A stretch of 64,000 nucleotides of DNA. It comes from Desulfotignum sp. (GTDB taxonomy: Bacteria; Desulfobacterota; Desulfobacteria; Desulfobacterales; Desulfobacteraceae). The notes below the pieces were generated by a model. It saw only the letters and a list, made by a program, of their open reading frames with translations. It had not been told where the DNA came from and ran no database searches. Positions 1-9,367 of this stretch are shown piece after piece; positions within the stretch are counted from its first letter, which is position 1, and each line of letters opens with the position of its first letter. A program made the position numbers and the translations under genes. The DNA lies in assembly GCA_011390335.1 (NCBI GenBank), contig JAABSO010000012.1:37017-101016 (forward strand), written 5' to 3'.

Positions 1-2
1 TG

Positions 3-878
3 CTGGACCGCATGGACCGGATCAACCTGTCCGGATACATCACCCAGGAAAAAATTGAAATCGCCAGAAAACACCTGTGGCCCAAACTCTTGAAACGCAA
101 CAAGCTTGCTGCCTCCACCATTACCATTACCGATCCCACCATCCGCCATCTGATTGAAGGATATGCCAGGGAAGCCGGGGTGCGGAATCTGGAAAAACTG
201 CTCAACAAGATTATCCGCAAAAGCATAGTCACTATTTTAAAAGGGGAAAAGCAAAGGGTTCGGGTGACCATCAAATCCCTGGAAAAATTCCTGGGTCTTC
301 CGATGTTTAAAACAGAAAAACAGATGCAGGGAGTGGGCATTGCCACGGGTCTTGCCTGGACCTCCATGGGCGGGGTCACCTTGCCCATTGAAGCGGTGAA
401 GGTCCATGATAAAGGTTCCGGTATCAAGCTGACCGGGAAATTAGGGGATGTGATGCAGGAATCAGCCTCCATTGCCCTGTCCCATGTGCGGGCCAATTCT
501 AAAACCTTGGGCATTGATGCCGCCTATTTTGACGAGGCCTTTATCCATCTGCATGTGCCGGAAGGTGCCACGCCCAAAGACGGCCCCAGTGCCGGGATCA
601 CCATTACCACGGCCCTTGTTTCCCTTGCCCGGAAAAAGGTGATCAACAGACCTCTGGCCATGACCGGAGAGATCACCCTCACAGGCAAGGTACTGCCTGT
701 GGGGGGGATCAAGGAAAAGATCATTGCCGCCAGAAGATCCGGCATCAATGAAATCATCCTGCCGGAAGGGTGTATCAGTGAATTTGAAAAACTGCCTGAT
801 CACATCAAGGATGGCATCGATTTTTCCTTTGTCAAACACTACAAAGAAGTTTTCAAGCAGGTGTTTGAAAAAAAGTAA
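3..878 (+). CDS. lon: ATP-dependent protease Lon, C-terminal part (cut by window start)
   Basis: This is the 3' end of a Lon protease gene; the N-terminal substrate-binding domain and the ATPase Walker motifs lie before the window. The visible part starts in the alpha-helical sensor-2 subdomain of the AAA+ module ([14 protein letters not shown] motif) and continues into the complete serine-lysine protease domain. The catalytic serine is in the PKDGPSAG motif and the catalytic lysine in [14 protein letters not shown], so the protease half looks intact. Lon degrades misfolded and regulatory proteins in the cytoplasm. The stop codon is followed by a repeat-rich intergenic stretch with no clear terminator. 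Identity is very secure; only the start is missing. Confidence 0.96.
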   Translation: MDRMDRINLSGYITQEKIEIARKHLWPKLLKRNKLAASTITITDPTIRHLIEGYAREAGVRNLEKLLNKIIRKSIVTILKGEKQRVRVTIKSLEKFLGLPMFKTEKQMQGVGIATGLAWTSMGGVTLPIEAVKVHDKGSGIKLTGKLGDVMQESASIALSHVRANSKTLGIDAAYFDEAFIHLHVPEGATPKDGPSAGITITTALVSLARKKVINRPLAMTGEITLTGKVLPVGGIKEKIIAARRSGINEIILPEGCISEFEKLPDHIKDGIDFSFVKHYKEVFKQVFEKK

Positions 879-906
879 AAGCGTACTGAACCGTCTGGAG
901 CAAGCA

Positions 907-1170
907 ATGTTTTTTTATATGAAAGTGTTAAGTTTTAAGTGTTAAGTTAATATCTGCCTGCTCATACTTTCATTTTTGGTTGTGCCCGCCAGGGCATGGG
1001 GGTTATATGAAAGCCATCAGCCATCAGTATTCAGCTAAAAGCTAAAAGCTAACAGCTAACCGCTTCCATGCTTTGTTGTGCCCGCCAGGGCATGAATGTT
1101 ATATGAAAGGGTTAAGTATTAAGTTTAAGCTAATACCTGACTGGCTTATGCTTTCATCATTTGTTGTGAC
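907..1170. repeat. Cluster of REP-like hairpin units and degenerate heptamer repeats
   Basis: Two near-identical units (about 963-1013 and 1063-1109) share TTGTGCCCGCCAGGGCATG followed a few bases later by GTTATATGAAAG. The core TGCCC-GCCA-GGGCA can form a hairpin. A partial unit with CTTTCAT-TTGTTGTG lies at 1144-1168, and the left edge at 907-924 again has TTATATGAAAG. Between the units are 7-bp degenerate repeats of the GCTAAAA/GCTAACA type (about 1033-1059). An inverted relative lies at 36355-36495. No coding signal was seen in 879-1204. Confidence 0.75.
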
Positions 1171-1204
1171 AGGTTCTTCTATGACCAAGGACCGGCCATG
1201 CCGG

Positions 1205-2185
1205 TTATATCAATGTCCGGATCCTTTCCCAGCCCTGTTTGGGGATCTGGGCACCCACCACCTGGCAGACCTCGTACCCGCAGGCTGATGCCAGGGCTCC
1301 GCTTCTTTCAATGGAAAAGCCGTTGGCAATGCCGAAAAGAAATCCCGCCGCCCACAGGTCGCCTGCACCGGTGGTGTCCTTGGGGGGCTGACCGGTTTTC
1401 GCTGCAATCTCGGTGACGGTGTTTTTGAATGAGACACAACTGCCTCTTTTTCCCATTTTCAACACAGCATATGTGACATTCTGAGACAAAGCCTTTATTG
1501 CTTTTTCTTCTTCTTTAAAACCGGTATAAGCAGCTGCCTCATCTTCATTGGCAATGAGGATGTCCACATAGTCCCGGATCACATCTTCCAGAATCGGGCG
1601 GCAGGCATTCACCACCTCAAAGCTGGCCAGATCCAGGGCAATCAGAGAACCGGCCTCTTTGGCCGCCCGCACCGATGCAATCATCAAGTCAGGGTTGAAC
1701 AGCAGGTAGCCTTCAATGATGGATATGGCGGTATCTGCAAACAGATCCGGTCCGATCCTTGCCGGATCCAGTTCCGTGGATGCCCCCAGATAGGTAAACA
1801 TGGACCGCTGGGCATCCGGCGTGACCACGGAGATCACGCTGCCTGTAGGAGAAGAAGACAAGGTAAGCACAGGTTCCACCCGGGCTGACCGCAGGGCGTC
1901 TTCAAACAGGGTGCCGAAATTGTCCTGTCCCCTTCTGCCGATGAACCTGGCAGCGCCCCCCAGGCGGCCTACCCCTATAATGGTGTTGCAGGCAGCACCC
2001 CCTGGAACGACAACAGGGGTTTCATTGGTTTTTGACAGGATAGTATCAATATCCGCAGCCTCCACCAGGGTCATGCCCCCCTTTTTTTTATCAAGCAGTT
2101 TTAGAAAATCATCTGTTTCATTGATGAGGATGTCCACCAGGGCGGACCCTACACCGGTGATGCGGTTATTGTATTGTTTTGTCAT
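1205..2185 (-). CDS. PfkB-family sugar/nucleoside kinase, probably adenosine kinase
   Basis: The 326-residue protein is a ribokinase/PfkB-family kinase. The N-terminal GVGSALVDILI strand and the VPGGAACNTIIGVGRLGG segment form the substrate pocket. The C-terminal DTTGAGDLWAAGF signature carries the catalytic Asp and the anion hole. It is transcribed divergently from metK-ahcY; S-adenosylhomocysteine hydrolase releases adenosine, so an adenosine kinase here would remove that product and pull the methyl cycle forward. The substrate is inferred from context; the family itself is clear. GGAGAC precedes the ATG at good spacing. A general sugar kinase is the alternative. Confidence 0.88.
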   Translation of the reverse strand: MTKQYNNRITGVGSALVDILINETDDFLKLLDKKKGGMTLVEAADIDTILSKTNETPVVVPGGAACNTIIGVGRLGGAARFIGRRGQDNFGTLFEDALRSARVEPVLTLSSSPTGSVISVVTPDAQRSMFTYLGASTELDPARIGPDLFADTAISIIEGYLLFNPDLMIASVRAAKEAGSLIALDLASFEVVNACRPILEDVIRDYVDILIANEDEAAAYTGFKEEEKAIKALSQNVTYAVLKMGKRGSCVSFKNTVTEIAAKTGQPPKDTTGAGDLWAAGFLFGIANGFSIERSGALASACGYEVCQVVGAQIPKQGWERIRTLI

Positions 2186-2305
2186 GTTATGTCTCCAAAA
2201 AAGTTGAATTGTTTACCCCAGCATAGAAAATACAGGGCTGTTGTCAAGGCTTTTCTGAAATCTTAACAAAATATGAACATATCTTGATATATTTCTGGAT
2301 AGCTA

Positions 2306-2334
2306 TTGACAAATGGTGAATAAGCCGGTATAAA
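2306..2334 (+). promoter_or_regulatory. Sigma-70 promoter of metK-ahcY
   Basis: TTGACA (2306-2311) and TATAAA (2329-2334) are separated by exactly 17 bases, about 75 bases upstream of the metK start. No SAM or SAH riboswitch core was recognised in the short leader, though one cannot be excluded by eye. Confidence 0.75.
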
Positions 2335-2409
2335 AAGATTCTACATTATTGCAGTGAACCAAATGCATGACATAATATTTTTTATCACTTTCTTAAAAAG
2401 GAGCATGAA

Positions 2410-3582
2410 ATGTCAGAAAATCAATCATTTTTGTTTACATCTGAATCCGTAACCGAAGGCCATCCTGACAAAGTGGCAGACGCCATATCAGACAGTATCC
2501 TTGATGCCATCATGGCCGAGGACAAACACTGCCGCGTTGCCTGCGAAACCCTGGTGACCACAGGACTTGCCATGGTGGCAGGAGAAATTACCACTGACTG
2601 CTATGTGGATATCCCTGAAGTTGTCAGAAACACCATCAGGGATATCGGGTATAATTCATCCACCATGGGGTTTGACTGGAAAACATGCTCTGTTATTACC
2701 ACTATTGACCAGCAGTCTGTTGACATCGCCCAGGGGGTCAACGAAGGGGCCGGCCTGCACAAGGAACAGGGTGCCGGGGACCAGGGGCTCATGTTCGGGT
2801 TTGCCACCAATGAAACCGAAGAACTCATGCCCATGCCCATCCTGTTTGCCCACAAGCTGACCAAGCGCTTAACCCAGGTCAGAAAAAACGGGGCGTTGGA
2901 TTTTCTGCGGCCTGACGGCAAATCCCAGGTAACCATTGAATACAAAAACGGCAAGCCCGAACGGGTGGATGCTGTAGTGGTTTCCACCCAGCATAACAAT
3001 GATGTGACCTATGAAGAGCTCAAAGATGCGGTGGTCAAGGAAGTGATCCGGAAAATCATTCCAAAGGAGATGATGGACGGTGATACCCGGTTCTTTGTCA
3101 ATCCCACAGGCCGGTTTGTGATCGGCGGACCCATGGGGGACTGTGGCCTCACTGGGCGGAAAATTATCGTGGATACCTATGGCGGCCAGGGCAGCCACGG
3201 GGGTGGGTGTTTTTCCGGAAAAGATCCTTCCAAAGTGGACCGAAGTGCCTCCTACATGGGCCGGTATGTGGCCAAAAACCTTGTGGCTTCAGGCGTTGCC
3301 GATAAATGCGAAGTCCAGGTGGCATATGCAATTGGTGTGGCAGAACCGGTTTCTTTGATGGTGGATTTCATGGGTACCGGTAAAATTCCTGAGAAAAAAG
3401 CGGTGGAAATCGTCAGACAGGTGTTTGACCTGAGACCGGCAGCCATTATTGAAACCCTTGACCTGCTGCGGCCCATTTATCGTAAAACCGCTGCATACGG
3501 CCATTTTGGTCGCAATGATCCGGATTTTACCTGGGAAAGAACAGACAAAGCAGACCAGATCCGGGAATTGGCAGGACTCTAA
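2410..3582 (+). CDS. metK: S-adenosylmethionine synthetase
   Basis: MetK condenses methionine and ATP into S-adenosylmethionine in the cytosol. The 390-residue protein is full length for the family. It has the methionine-binding [15 protein letters not shown] segment near the N-terminus, the [10 protein letters not shown] nucleotide motif, and the glycine-rich [17 protein letters not shown] phosphate loop with its conserved Lys and Asp. AAGGAG lies 7 bases before the ATG. The gene is followed after 42 bases by ahcY, giving a two-gene methyl-cycle operon driven by the promoter at 2306-2334. Confidence 0.97.
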   Translation: MSENQSFLFTSESVTEGHPDKVADAISDSILDAIMAEDKHCRVACETLVTTGLAMVAGEITTDCYVDIPEVVRNTIRDIGYNSSTMGFDWKTCSVITTIDQQSVDIAQGVNEGAGLHKEQGAGDQGLMFGFATNETEELMPMPILFAHKLTKRLTQVRKNGALDFLRPDGKSQVTIEYKNGKPERVDAVVVSTQHNNDVTYEELKDAVVKEVIRKIIPKEMMDGDTRFFVNPTGRFVIGGPMGDCGLTGRKIIVDTYGGQGSHGGGCFSGKDPSKVDRSASYMGRYVAKNLVASGVADKCEVQVAYAIGVAEPVSLMVDFMGTGKIPEKKAVEIVRQVFDLRPAAIIETLDLLRPIYRKTAAYGHFGRNDPDFTWERTDKADQIRELAGL

Positions 3583-3624
3583 GTACATATTTAAAAATTT
3601 TAAGCAATCCCAAGGAGTGTAACA

Positions 3625-5070
3625 ATGTTGCAGCAAACAAAAGATCCATCTTATATAGAACGTGATTTAACATTAAAAAACAAAATCAAGGACATCAATC
3701 TTGCCGAAGAAGGGCTCAAGGACATGCAGTTGTCTGAAAAGGAGATGCCGGGCCTCATGGCTATCCGGGAAAAATACGGCCCGGAAAAACCCCTGAAAGG
3801 CATGAAAATCATGGGCAGCCTGCACATGACCATCCAGACCGCCATGCTCATCGACACCCTGTATGAACTGGGTGCTGACATCAGGTGGGCCACCTGCAAT
3901 ATCTTTTCCACCCAGGACCATGCTGCAGCCGCCATTGCCAAAAAAGGCACTGCCGCCGTGTTTGCCTGGAAAGGCGAAACCCTGGAAGAGTTCTGGTGGT
4001 GTACGGAACAGGCCCTGCTCTGGCCTGACGGCAGCGGTCCGGACCTGATCGTTGATGATGGCGGAGACGCCACCCTGTTTGTCCACCAGGGGGTAAAAGT
4101 GGAAAAAGATCCTTCACTGTTGTCCCAGCCCACCCACAGCCAGGATGAACGCTGTCTTATGGACCGGCTCCGGGTATCCCAGGCAGAGGATCCGGAAAAG
4201 TGGACCCGCATTGCCAAAGCCATCAAAGGGGTTTCAGAGGAGACAACCACTGGTGTCCACCGGCTGTACCAGCTGGCAGCGAAAAACCAACTCCTGTTTC
4301 CGGCCATCAATGTCAATGATGCGGTTACCAAGTCCAAGTTTGACAACCTTTACGGGTGCAGAGAATCTTTGGCTGACGGCATCAAGCGGGCAACAGATGT
4401 GATGCTTGCCGGAAAAACCGTGGTGATTGCCGGATACGGGGATGTGGGAAAAGGCTGTGCCGCCTCCATGAAAGGATATGGCGCCATTGTCTTGATCACG
4501 GAAATCGATCCCATCTGTGCACTGCAGGCAGCCATGGAAGGCTATGAAGTGGTGACCATGGAACAGGCCGCTTCCCGGGGCGATATCTTTGTGACAGCCA
4601 CAGGCAATTACCATGTCATCAAAGGCGAACACATCGCCGAAATGAAAGATGAGGCCATTATCTGCAACATCGGCCATTTTGATAATGAAATCGAAATGTC
4701 CTATCTCATGGATAATCCCAAAGCCGAACGTATCAATATCAAACCCCAGGTGGACAAATGGGTGCTGGAATCAGGGCGCTCTGTCATTGTTCTGGCTGAA
4801 GGCCGCCTGGTGAACCTTGGATGCGCCACCGGCCATCCCAGTTTTGTCATGAGCAACAGCTTTTCCAACCAGACCCTGGCCCAGATCAAGCTGGCTTCGG
4901 AAAAACTGGAAAATAAGGTCTATACCCTGCCCAAGGAACTGGACGAGGAGGTAGCACGGCTGCATTTGAAAAATCTGTCCGTAACCATGACCAAGCTGAC
5001 CAAAGAGCAGGCAGACTATCTCGGGATTCCGGAAAACGGACCTTTTAAACCAGACCACTACAGATACTAA
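3625..5070 (+). CDS. ahcY: Adenosylhomocysteinase (SAH hydrolase)
   Basis: AhcY reversibly cleaves S-adenosylhomocysteine to adenosine and homocysteine, using tightly bound NAD+. The 481-residue length matches the longer bacterial form. Visible landmarks are the N-terminal substrate motif around [13 protein letters not shown], the NAD-binding [18 protein letters not shown] loop, the [13 protein letters not shown] substrate segment, and the C-terminal PFKPDHYRY tail that completes the NAD site of the neighbouring subunit. CAAGGAGTG is well placed before the ATG. It is co-transcribed with metK, and the divergent PfkB kinase may consume its adenosine product. Confidence 0.97.
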   Translation: MLQQTKDPSYIERDLTLKNKIKDINLAEEGLKDMQLSEKEMPGLMAIREKYGPEKPLKGMKIMGSLHMTIQTAMLIDTLYELGADIRWATCNIFSTQDHAAAAIAKKGTAAVFAWKGETLEEFWWCTEQALLWPDGSGPDLIVDDGGDATLFVHQGVKVEKDPSLLSQPTHSQDERCLMDRLRVSQAEDPEKWTRIAKAIKGVSEETTTGVHRLYQLAAKNQLLFPAINVNDAVTKSKFDNLYGCRESLADGIKRATDVMLAGKTVVIAGYGDVGKGCAASMKGYGAIVLITEIDPICALQAAMEGYEVVTMEQAASRGDIFVTATGNYHVIKGEHIAEMKDEAIICNIGHFDNEIEMSYLMDNPKAERINIKPQVDKWVLESGRSVIVLAEGRLVNLGCATGHPSFVMSNSFSNQTLAQIKLASEKLENKVYTLPKELDEEVARLHLKNLSVTMTKLTKEQADYLGIPENGPFKPDHYRY

Positions 5071-5158
5071 TATCAGAAACCCGCAACCCAGGTGCCGCTC
5101 CTCATTTTCTTGTTTTTTTTAAAAGAATTTAACAGAAACTGCGGGGTAAGCGCCTAAT
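5071..5158 (+). repeat. Dispersed intergenic repeat, family A, copy 1
   Basis: It has the ordered blocks GAAACCCGCAACCCA, then CTCATTTTCTTGTTTTTTTT, then ACAGAAACTGCGGGGTAAGCGCCTAA. The same blocks in the same order occur at 46794-46873 on this strand and at 40742-40825 on the other strand. It sits just after ahcY. No protein is encoded. Confidence 0.75.
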
Positions 5159-5189
5159 GCGGCATGCAGACAGTATCGGCAGTAAAAAT

Positions 5190-5262
5190 GCACATCTGAT
5201 TTCAGATGTGTAACACAGCCTCCCATCCGGGCAGCATTGTCCGGATGGGAGGCTGTGTTTTT
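5190..5262. terminator. Tandem hairpins between convergent genes, probable bidirectional terminator
   Basis: A perfect 18-bp inverted repeat (5213-5230 with 5241-5258, loop of 10 bases) reads ACACAGCCTCCCATCCGG and its complement, followed by TTTTT on the plus strand. Just before it is a second hairpin, CACATCTGA-TT-TCAGATGTG (5190-5209). They separate ahcY from the convergent acidic-protein gene. Confidence 0.85.
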
Positions 5263-5914
5263 ATGATCCTTTTTTTTCTTCCCAGAACTCCCGGCTTTCC
5301 TTGAGAATATCATCTATATCATCATCCAGCACGTCGTTTTCTTCTTTTTCCTCTTCCAGATCCAGGCTGCCGAATTCCAGGCTGTCCTCATCCAGATCAT
5401 CCCGGCTTACATCGGTATCCGCATTATCCGGGTCATCCAGATCATCAATGTTATCCAGATCATCATTATCCAGATCATCCATGTCATCGTCATCCAGATC
5501 GGTTTCCATGGCTTCCGGAGATGATGAATCAGACGCTTCATCCGGTTCCCGGTCAAGGTCTGCCCGGGCAAGATCTTCCTCTGCATCTGGCTGCTGCAGT
5601 TCCTGATCTTCTGTTTCCAACGATGCCGGGCCGCTTTCAGGATCTTTGGAATCTGTCTGTGGGTCAGGAATACCAGAAATATAATTGCCCTGCCTGTCAA
5701 ACAAAAGACTGCCGCTCAACTGGAGATCAAAATCCATGCGGAATGCAACCTGATTGTCATGCACCACTATCTGTCCACCCTTTGAGACAAGTGCTGTTCG
5801 GGCCATCTGATCGGCGATGATTTTTTTGATGATCTTATGATCAAGGTTTTTCCGCACGGATGCAATCAGATCATTTTCTCCGTTTTTAATGACTTGTGGA
5901 TCAGTGATTTTCAT
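5261..5914 (-). CDS. Highly acidic hypothetical protein with Asp-rich repeats
   Basis: I do not recognise this protein. Translation from the ATG at 5914, which has AAGGAG 8 bases upstream, gives 217 residues. Residues 1 to about 75 look like a small folded domain (KITDPQVIKNGENDLIASV, then a predicted helix and strands ending in SGSLLFDRQGNYISG). The remainder is extremely acidic, with tandem DDLDN-type repeats and almost no positive charge until the tail. Such a tail suggests a chaperone-like, metal-binding or charge-mimic role, but no function can be assigned. It is the last gene of the minus-strand transporter operon, 18 bases after the receiver-SBP gene. Confidence 0.75.
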   Translation of the reverse strand: MKITDPQVIKNGENDLIASVRKNLDHKIIKKIIADQMARTALVSKGGQIVVHDNQVAFRMDFDLQLSGSLLFDRQGNYISGIPDPQTDSKDPESGPASLETEDQELQQPDAEEDLARADLDREPDEASDSSSPEAMETDLDDDDMDDLDNDDLDNIDDLDDPDNADTDVSRDDLDEDSLEFGSLDLEEEKEENDVLDDDIDDILKESREFWEEKKGS

Positions 5915-5932
5915 GGATGAGACTCCTTGCAC

Positions 5933-7309
5933 CTAAATGTTGTAGGCAATATCGGCAAAACGGGTTTCAATGAATTTTTCCAGATCAATTATTTTGCCGA
6001 TCTCCATTACATCATGCATGTACCGCTGAATTTTGTCCAGGCCGTCAGCCTCGGGATAAAGCCCATCCCACCGTATGGCCTGGGGCTGGGAAAATACATT
6101 TTTCAGCACCTCCGGGTTGAGTCCCAGGGTGCCCTGGGGATCTAAAAAATCCACTGCAATGCGGGCGGCCCGGTTTTTGTCATCTTCAATATATTCACCG
6201 GTTTCCACCAGCAGGGATACAAATTCCTGGGCAGCTTCAGGGTGCTGCTGGATAAAGTCCTCCTGCATGGCCACAACACAGCAGGGATGGTTGTCCCAGC
6301 GGCTGGCAGAATAAAATTCCAGATTCCCCACCTGGGCGGCAATGGCTTTGGTGGCAACAGGTTCAGCCACCATAAAACCGGCCACATCCTCGTTTTCCTT
6401 CATAATCTGGGGCATTTTAACAGGGGGGACCACCTCAAATCTTACATTGATGGCTTTTTTACCGGGAACTCCGGGTTTGAGCCCCAGTTCCTTGAGGAAT
6501 TTATGGGCCAGCATGTGGTGAATGGACATTTTATGGGGGATATCCACTACCTTGTATTTGTAGAAACTCTGGAGAGAATCAAACCTGTGGTCATAATGGC
6601 GGGATCTGACAAATGTACTGCCGTTCTTGTGGGCAAACAGCACCAGGCGGATGGGGGAATCATAGGCAAACAGATCCATGGCAATGGGTGCAAGTACAAA
6701 CGCACAGTCGATTTCTCCGGATTCCAGCCCCTCTTGTATGGGGTTCCACCCGGTCTTCATGCTGGTGGTCAAATCAAAATGTTTAGGTTCCACATCTCCG
6801 GTATCTATCCTGTGTTTCAATGCCCCGAGGGCCAGGTGGTCTGTGATCTGGATATGGGCCACATTCAGTTCCACCCGGTCACCCATGATGCTTCTTGTTT
6901 TTTTTCTGGTAAAAGGGTCCCTGGTTTCACCTGAAAATGCGCGTGCAATGGCCTGGCTTATCTGTTCTTCGTCAAATGGTTTGGGCACATGCCCATTTCC
7001 CCCGGCTTCCATAATGGCGTTCTGCTGGCCTTTGTCAGACTGGGCCGTAGCCATGATAAAGGGCAGGTCCCTGAATTCATCCAGTTTGCGCAATGCCTGT
7101 AAAAATTCCAGTCCATCCATCTGGGGCATATTCCAGTCACTGATAACAAGGTCCGGTTTTTCGGTTTTTACCTTTTCCAGTCCATCTGCACCGTTGACCG
7201 CCATCACAAGGTTGGTATAACCGGCTTTGGCAAGGATCTGTTTGAACATGATACGCATGGTGCCTGAATCATCCACCACAACAATTTTAATATCAGGGTT
7301 TACCGCCAT
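5933..7309 (-). CDS. CheY-like receiver fused to an NrtA/NasS-like solute-binding domain
   Basis: The 458-residue protein has two parts. Residues 5-125 are a complete receiver domain: acidic pair at D13/D14, phospho-acceptor D58 in LVISDWNMPQMDG, conserved T88 and K110 in VPKPF. Residues from about 145 to 450 match the NMT1/NrtA solute-binding fold, including the NHPCC motif shared with two other proteins of this operon. There is no signal peptide and the receiver must be cytoplasmic, so the binding domain probably acts as a ligand sensor rather than in uptake, as NasS does for nitrate. It lies 52 bases after the permease gene of the same operon. Domain identities are clear; the function is inferred. 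Confidence 0.85.
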   Translation of the reverse strand: MAVNPDIKIVVVDDSGTMRIMFKQILAKAGYTNLVMAVNGADGLEKVKTEKPDLVISDWNMPQMDGLEFLQALRKLDEFRDLPFIMATAQSDKGQQNAIMEAGGNGHVPKPFDEEQISQAIARAFSGETRDPFTRKKTRSIMGDRVELNVAHIQITDHLALGALKHRIDTGDVEPKHFDLTTSMKTGWNPIQEGLESGEIDCAFVLAPIAMDLFAYDSPIRLVLFAHKNGSTFVRSRHYDHRFDSLQSFYKYKVVDIPHKMSIHHMLAHKFLKELGLKPGVPGKKAINVRFEVVPPVKMPQIMKENEDVAGFMVAEPVATKAIAAQVGNLEFYSASRWDNHPCCVVAMQEDFIQQHPEAAQEFVSLLVETGEYIEDDKNRAARIAVDFLDPQGTLGLNPEVLKNVFSQPQAIRWDGLYPEADGLDKIQRYMHDVMEIGKIIDLEKFIETRFADIAYNI

Positions 7310-7361
7310 TGAAAAGCTCCTTAAAGTTTTTGGTATAATCGTTATATGAATTTATTAAGTT

Positions 7362-8195
7362 TCAGTATTCATGCCATGACCAGCGCAGTGTCTGTTGGAG
7401 TTTCTGAAACAGCCGGTCCAGACAAAATCCCAGAATACCGATGGCAATAATCATGGCCATGAGTTTGTCATACTCCATGGTATCCCGTGCATCATTGATC
7501 AGGTATCCCAGACCGCTGGATACCCCTAAAAACTCTGCCGGGACAAGCACAATCCAGGCCACCCCCAGCGCCAGCCGCAGGCTTGTGAGCATATGGGGTA
7601 CAGAAGATGGTATGACAATGGTCTTGAGGAGCTGATAACTGCCTGCACCCTGGTTTATGGCCATTTTTATCCACTGGGGACTGATGTTGCGCACCCCGAT
7701 GGCAGTGTTCAGTATTATAGGACAAACAGTGGCCATTACGATCAAAAAATATACGGCTGATTCAAAGCTTGCAAACAAAAGCAGGGCAATGGGCATCCAG
7801 GACAAGGGGCTGATCATGCGCACAAACTGGATGGCGGAATAGGACAGTCCCCGTATCCTGGGATAAAATCCCACTAAAATACCCATGGGAATACCAAAAA
7901 AAGCAGCCAGAGATATGCCCACTACAATCCGCCGCAGGCTGGTGAATACCGACAGCCAGAACCGTTCATCTGCAAAGGCGGACATCAAAGCCCTGAAGGT
8001 GGGGCCTGGTAAAAATCCCTGGAACTGGTTGAACTGGGGCCGGGTGAATACAAGATATGACACCAGTGCCCAGGCAGCAGCAAAGAGGGCAAGCCCCATC
8101 AGTTCATAGCGCAACCCGAATTTCTGGGGCGTGAAAATGACATTAAGGCCCATCTGTCTTCTGTTTTGGAATGTGAAGCGTTCAGGTGATTTCAA
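7362..8195 (-). CDS. ABC transporter permease, NrtB/SsuC/TauC type
   Basis: This is the membrane component of a nitrate/sulfonate/taurine-type ABC importer, with about six hydrophobic segments. The permease EAA loop, which couples to the ATPase, lies around the INQGAGSYQLLKTIVIPSS region. The reading frame overlaps the upstream binding-protein gene by 14 bases if the TTG at 8195 is used (GGGAAG precedes it); an ATG at 8153 is an alternative start. The substrate cannot be read from the sequence; aromatic sulfonates, nitrate, pyrimidine precursors and other small anions are all possible for this family. Confidence 0.9.
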   Translation of the reverse strand: MKSPERFTFQNRRQMGLNVIFTPQKFGLRYELMGLALFAAAWALVSYLVFTRPQFNQFQGFLPGPTFRALMSAFADERFWLSVFTSLRRIVVGISLAAFFGIPMGILVGFYPRIRGLSYSAIQFVRMISPLSWMPIALLLFASFESAVYFLIVMATVCPIILNTAIGVRNISPQWIKMAINQGAGSYQLLKTIVIPSSVPHMLTSLRLALGVAWIVLVPAEFLGVSSGLGYLINDARDTMEYDKLMAMIIAIGILGFCLDRLFQKLQQTLRWSWHEY

Positions 8196-9366
8196 CAGAT
8201 TCTTCCCTTGTATAGGGTAATGTCATGTGACAGTCGCAAAAGGGCGCCATTCCCCCCATCTCATCCATTGCTTTCAGTACAAACCGGTCATCCACCAGCT
8301 CTTTGACTGCCCGGCCGGAATCCAGTGCTGATAAAAATGATGTGTCTCCTTCCACCCGGGTGGTTTTCATCTGGTCGATGATGAACCGGGTGGCAGAGGG
8401 AAAGGGAAAGGGCTGAAAATCGATGCGGGGAACATCCCATTCAGGATGTACCAGCCGGGCCGGATCAGGGGTTTCAAAAACCCTTTGCAGGACTTCCTGG
8501 GAAACCGGCAGATACCGCTCCCCGTCACGGCTTAAAAGATGGGCGGTCTCTTTGGGATTTTTCCGGCACCAGGCCTGGGCCCGGACAATGGCATTCATGG
8601 CTTTTTGCACCACCACCGGGTGGTGGTCAATGAATCGCTGGCCTGCAACAATGACGCAGCAGGGGTGGTTTTTCCATATATCTCCGGTGTACCGCATGAT
8701 TCTGGCATTGAACCGCAGTTCAGCCAGGGCATTGAAAGGGTCTGCCACGATAAAGGCATCCACCTTGCCGCCCAGAAGGGCTGTGGGCATGTCTGGAGGG
8801 GGCAGGATAAACAGATTGACTTCATGGGGGGCAAGGGAAACTGACTGGGGCTGGATCACCGGGGTCAGGCCCTGGGCTTTCAGCCCCAGCTGAAGCACCA
8901 GGTTGTGCATGGAATACCAGGAGGGAACCGCCACCTGTTTTCCCCCAAGATCTGCAAAATTCCTGATGGCTGAATCCCCCCGCACGGTTACCGCACTGCC
9001 GTTTGTATGGTCCCATGCCAGCACACGGACAGGCATGTGCTGTTTGAACCGCATCCATATCGGGATGGGAAAGAGCATATGGGTGATATCAAATTTGCCG
9101 GCCAGAAAAGATTCCGTGAGTATGTTCCAGGACCTGACCATGACGGGTTGTTCTACATCCAGCCCTTCCTGGGAAAAATATCCCAGTCCGTGGGCCACCA
9201 GCAGCGGGGTTGCATCGGTAATGGGCAGATACCCCAGGCGCAGGGGCGGCTTTTTTGCAGACACGCGTGTCCCGGCAATCAGGCTGGAACAGGCTGCTGC
9301 AGCTGTGTGCAGAAATGTGCGCCGGGTTATGCCGGTTTGCGGACATTTGCGGGCAGGGCTTTTCAT
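8182..9366 (-). CDS. Periplasmic solute-binding protein with Tat signal, NrtA/SsuA family
   Basis: The start at 9366 is chosen because it lies 1 base after the ATPase stop and places a twin-arginine signal near the N-terminus: TRRTFLHTAAAACSSLIAG followed by an AxA-like cleavage region. The mature protein is a two-lobed NMT1/SsuA-like binding protein (opening LRLGYLPITDATPLLVAHGLGYF) of about 360 residues. It carries the KNHPCC motif found also in the receiver fusion and in the cytoplasmic paralogue. It would deliver the substrate to the permease and ATPase encoded beside it. The Tat signal suggests that it folds in the cytoplasm, possibly with a bound ligand or cofactor. Confidence 0.9.
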   Translation of the reverse strand: MKSPARKCPQTGITRRTFLHTAAAACSSLIAGTRVSAKKPPLRLGYLPITDATPLLVAHGLGYFSQEGLDVEQPVMVRSWNILTESFLAGKFDITHMLFPIPIWMRFKQHMPVRVLAWDHTNGSAVTVRGDSAIRNFADLGGKQVAVPSWYSMHNLVLQLGLKAQGLTPVIQPQSVSLAPHEVNLFILPPPDMPTALLGGKVDAFIVADPFNALAELRFNARIMRYTGDIWKNHPCCVIVAGQRFIDHHPVVVQKAMNAIVRAQAWCRKNPKETAHLLSRDGERYLPVSQEVLQRVFETPDPARLVHPEWDVPRIDFQPFPFPSATRFIIDQMKTTRVEGDTSFLSALDSGRAVKELVDDRFVLKAMDEMGGMAPFCDCHMTLPYTREESVEIT

Positions 9367-9367
9367 T

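Noticed and set aside
1021..1060. CRISPR array suspicion for the tandem heptamers
   Set aside because: Repeat units are about 7 bases and degenerate, with no unique spacers.
2186..2409. SAM or SAH riboswitch upstream of metK
   Set aside because: After the promoter only about 70 bases remain, and no riboswitch core was recognised.
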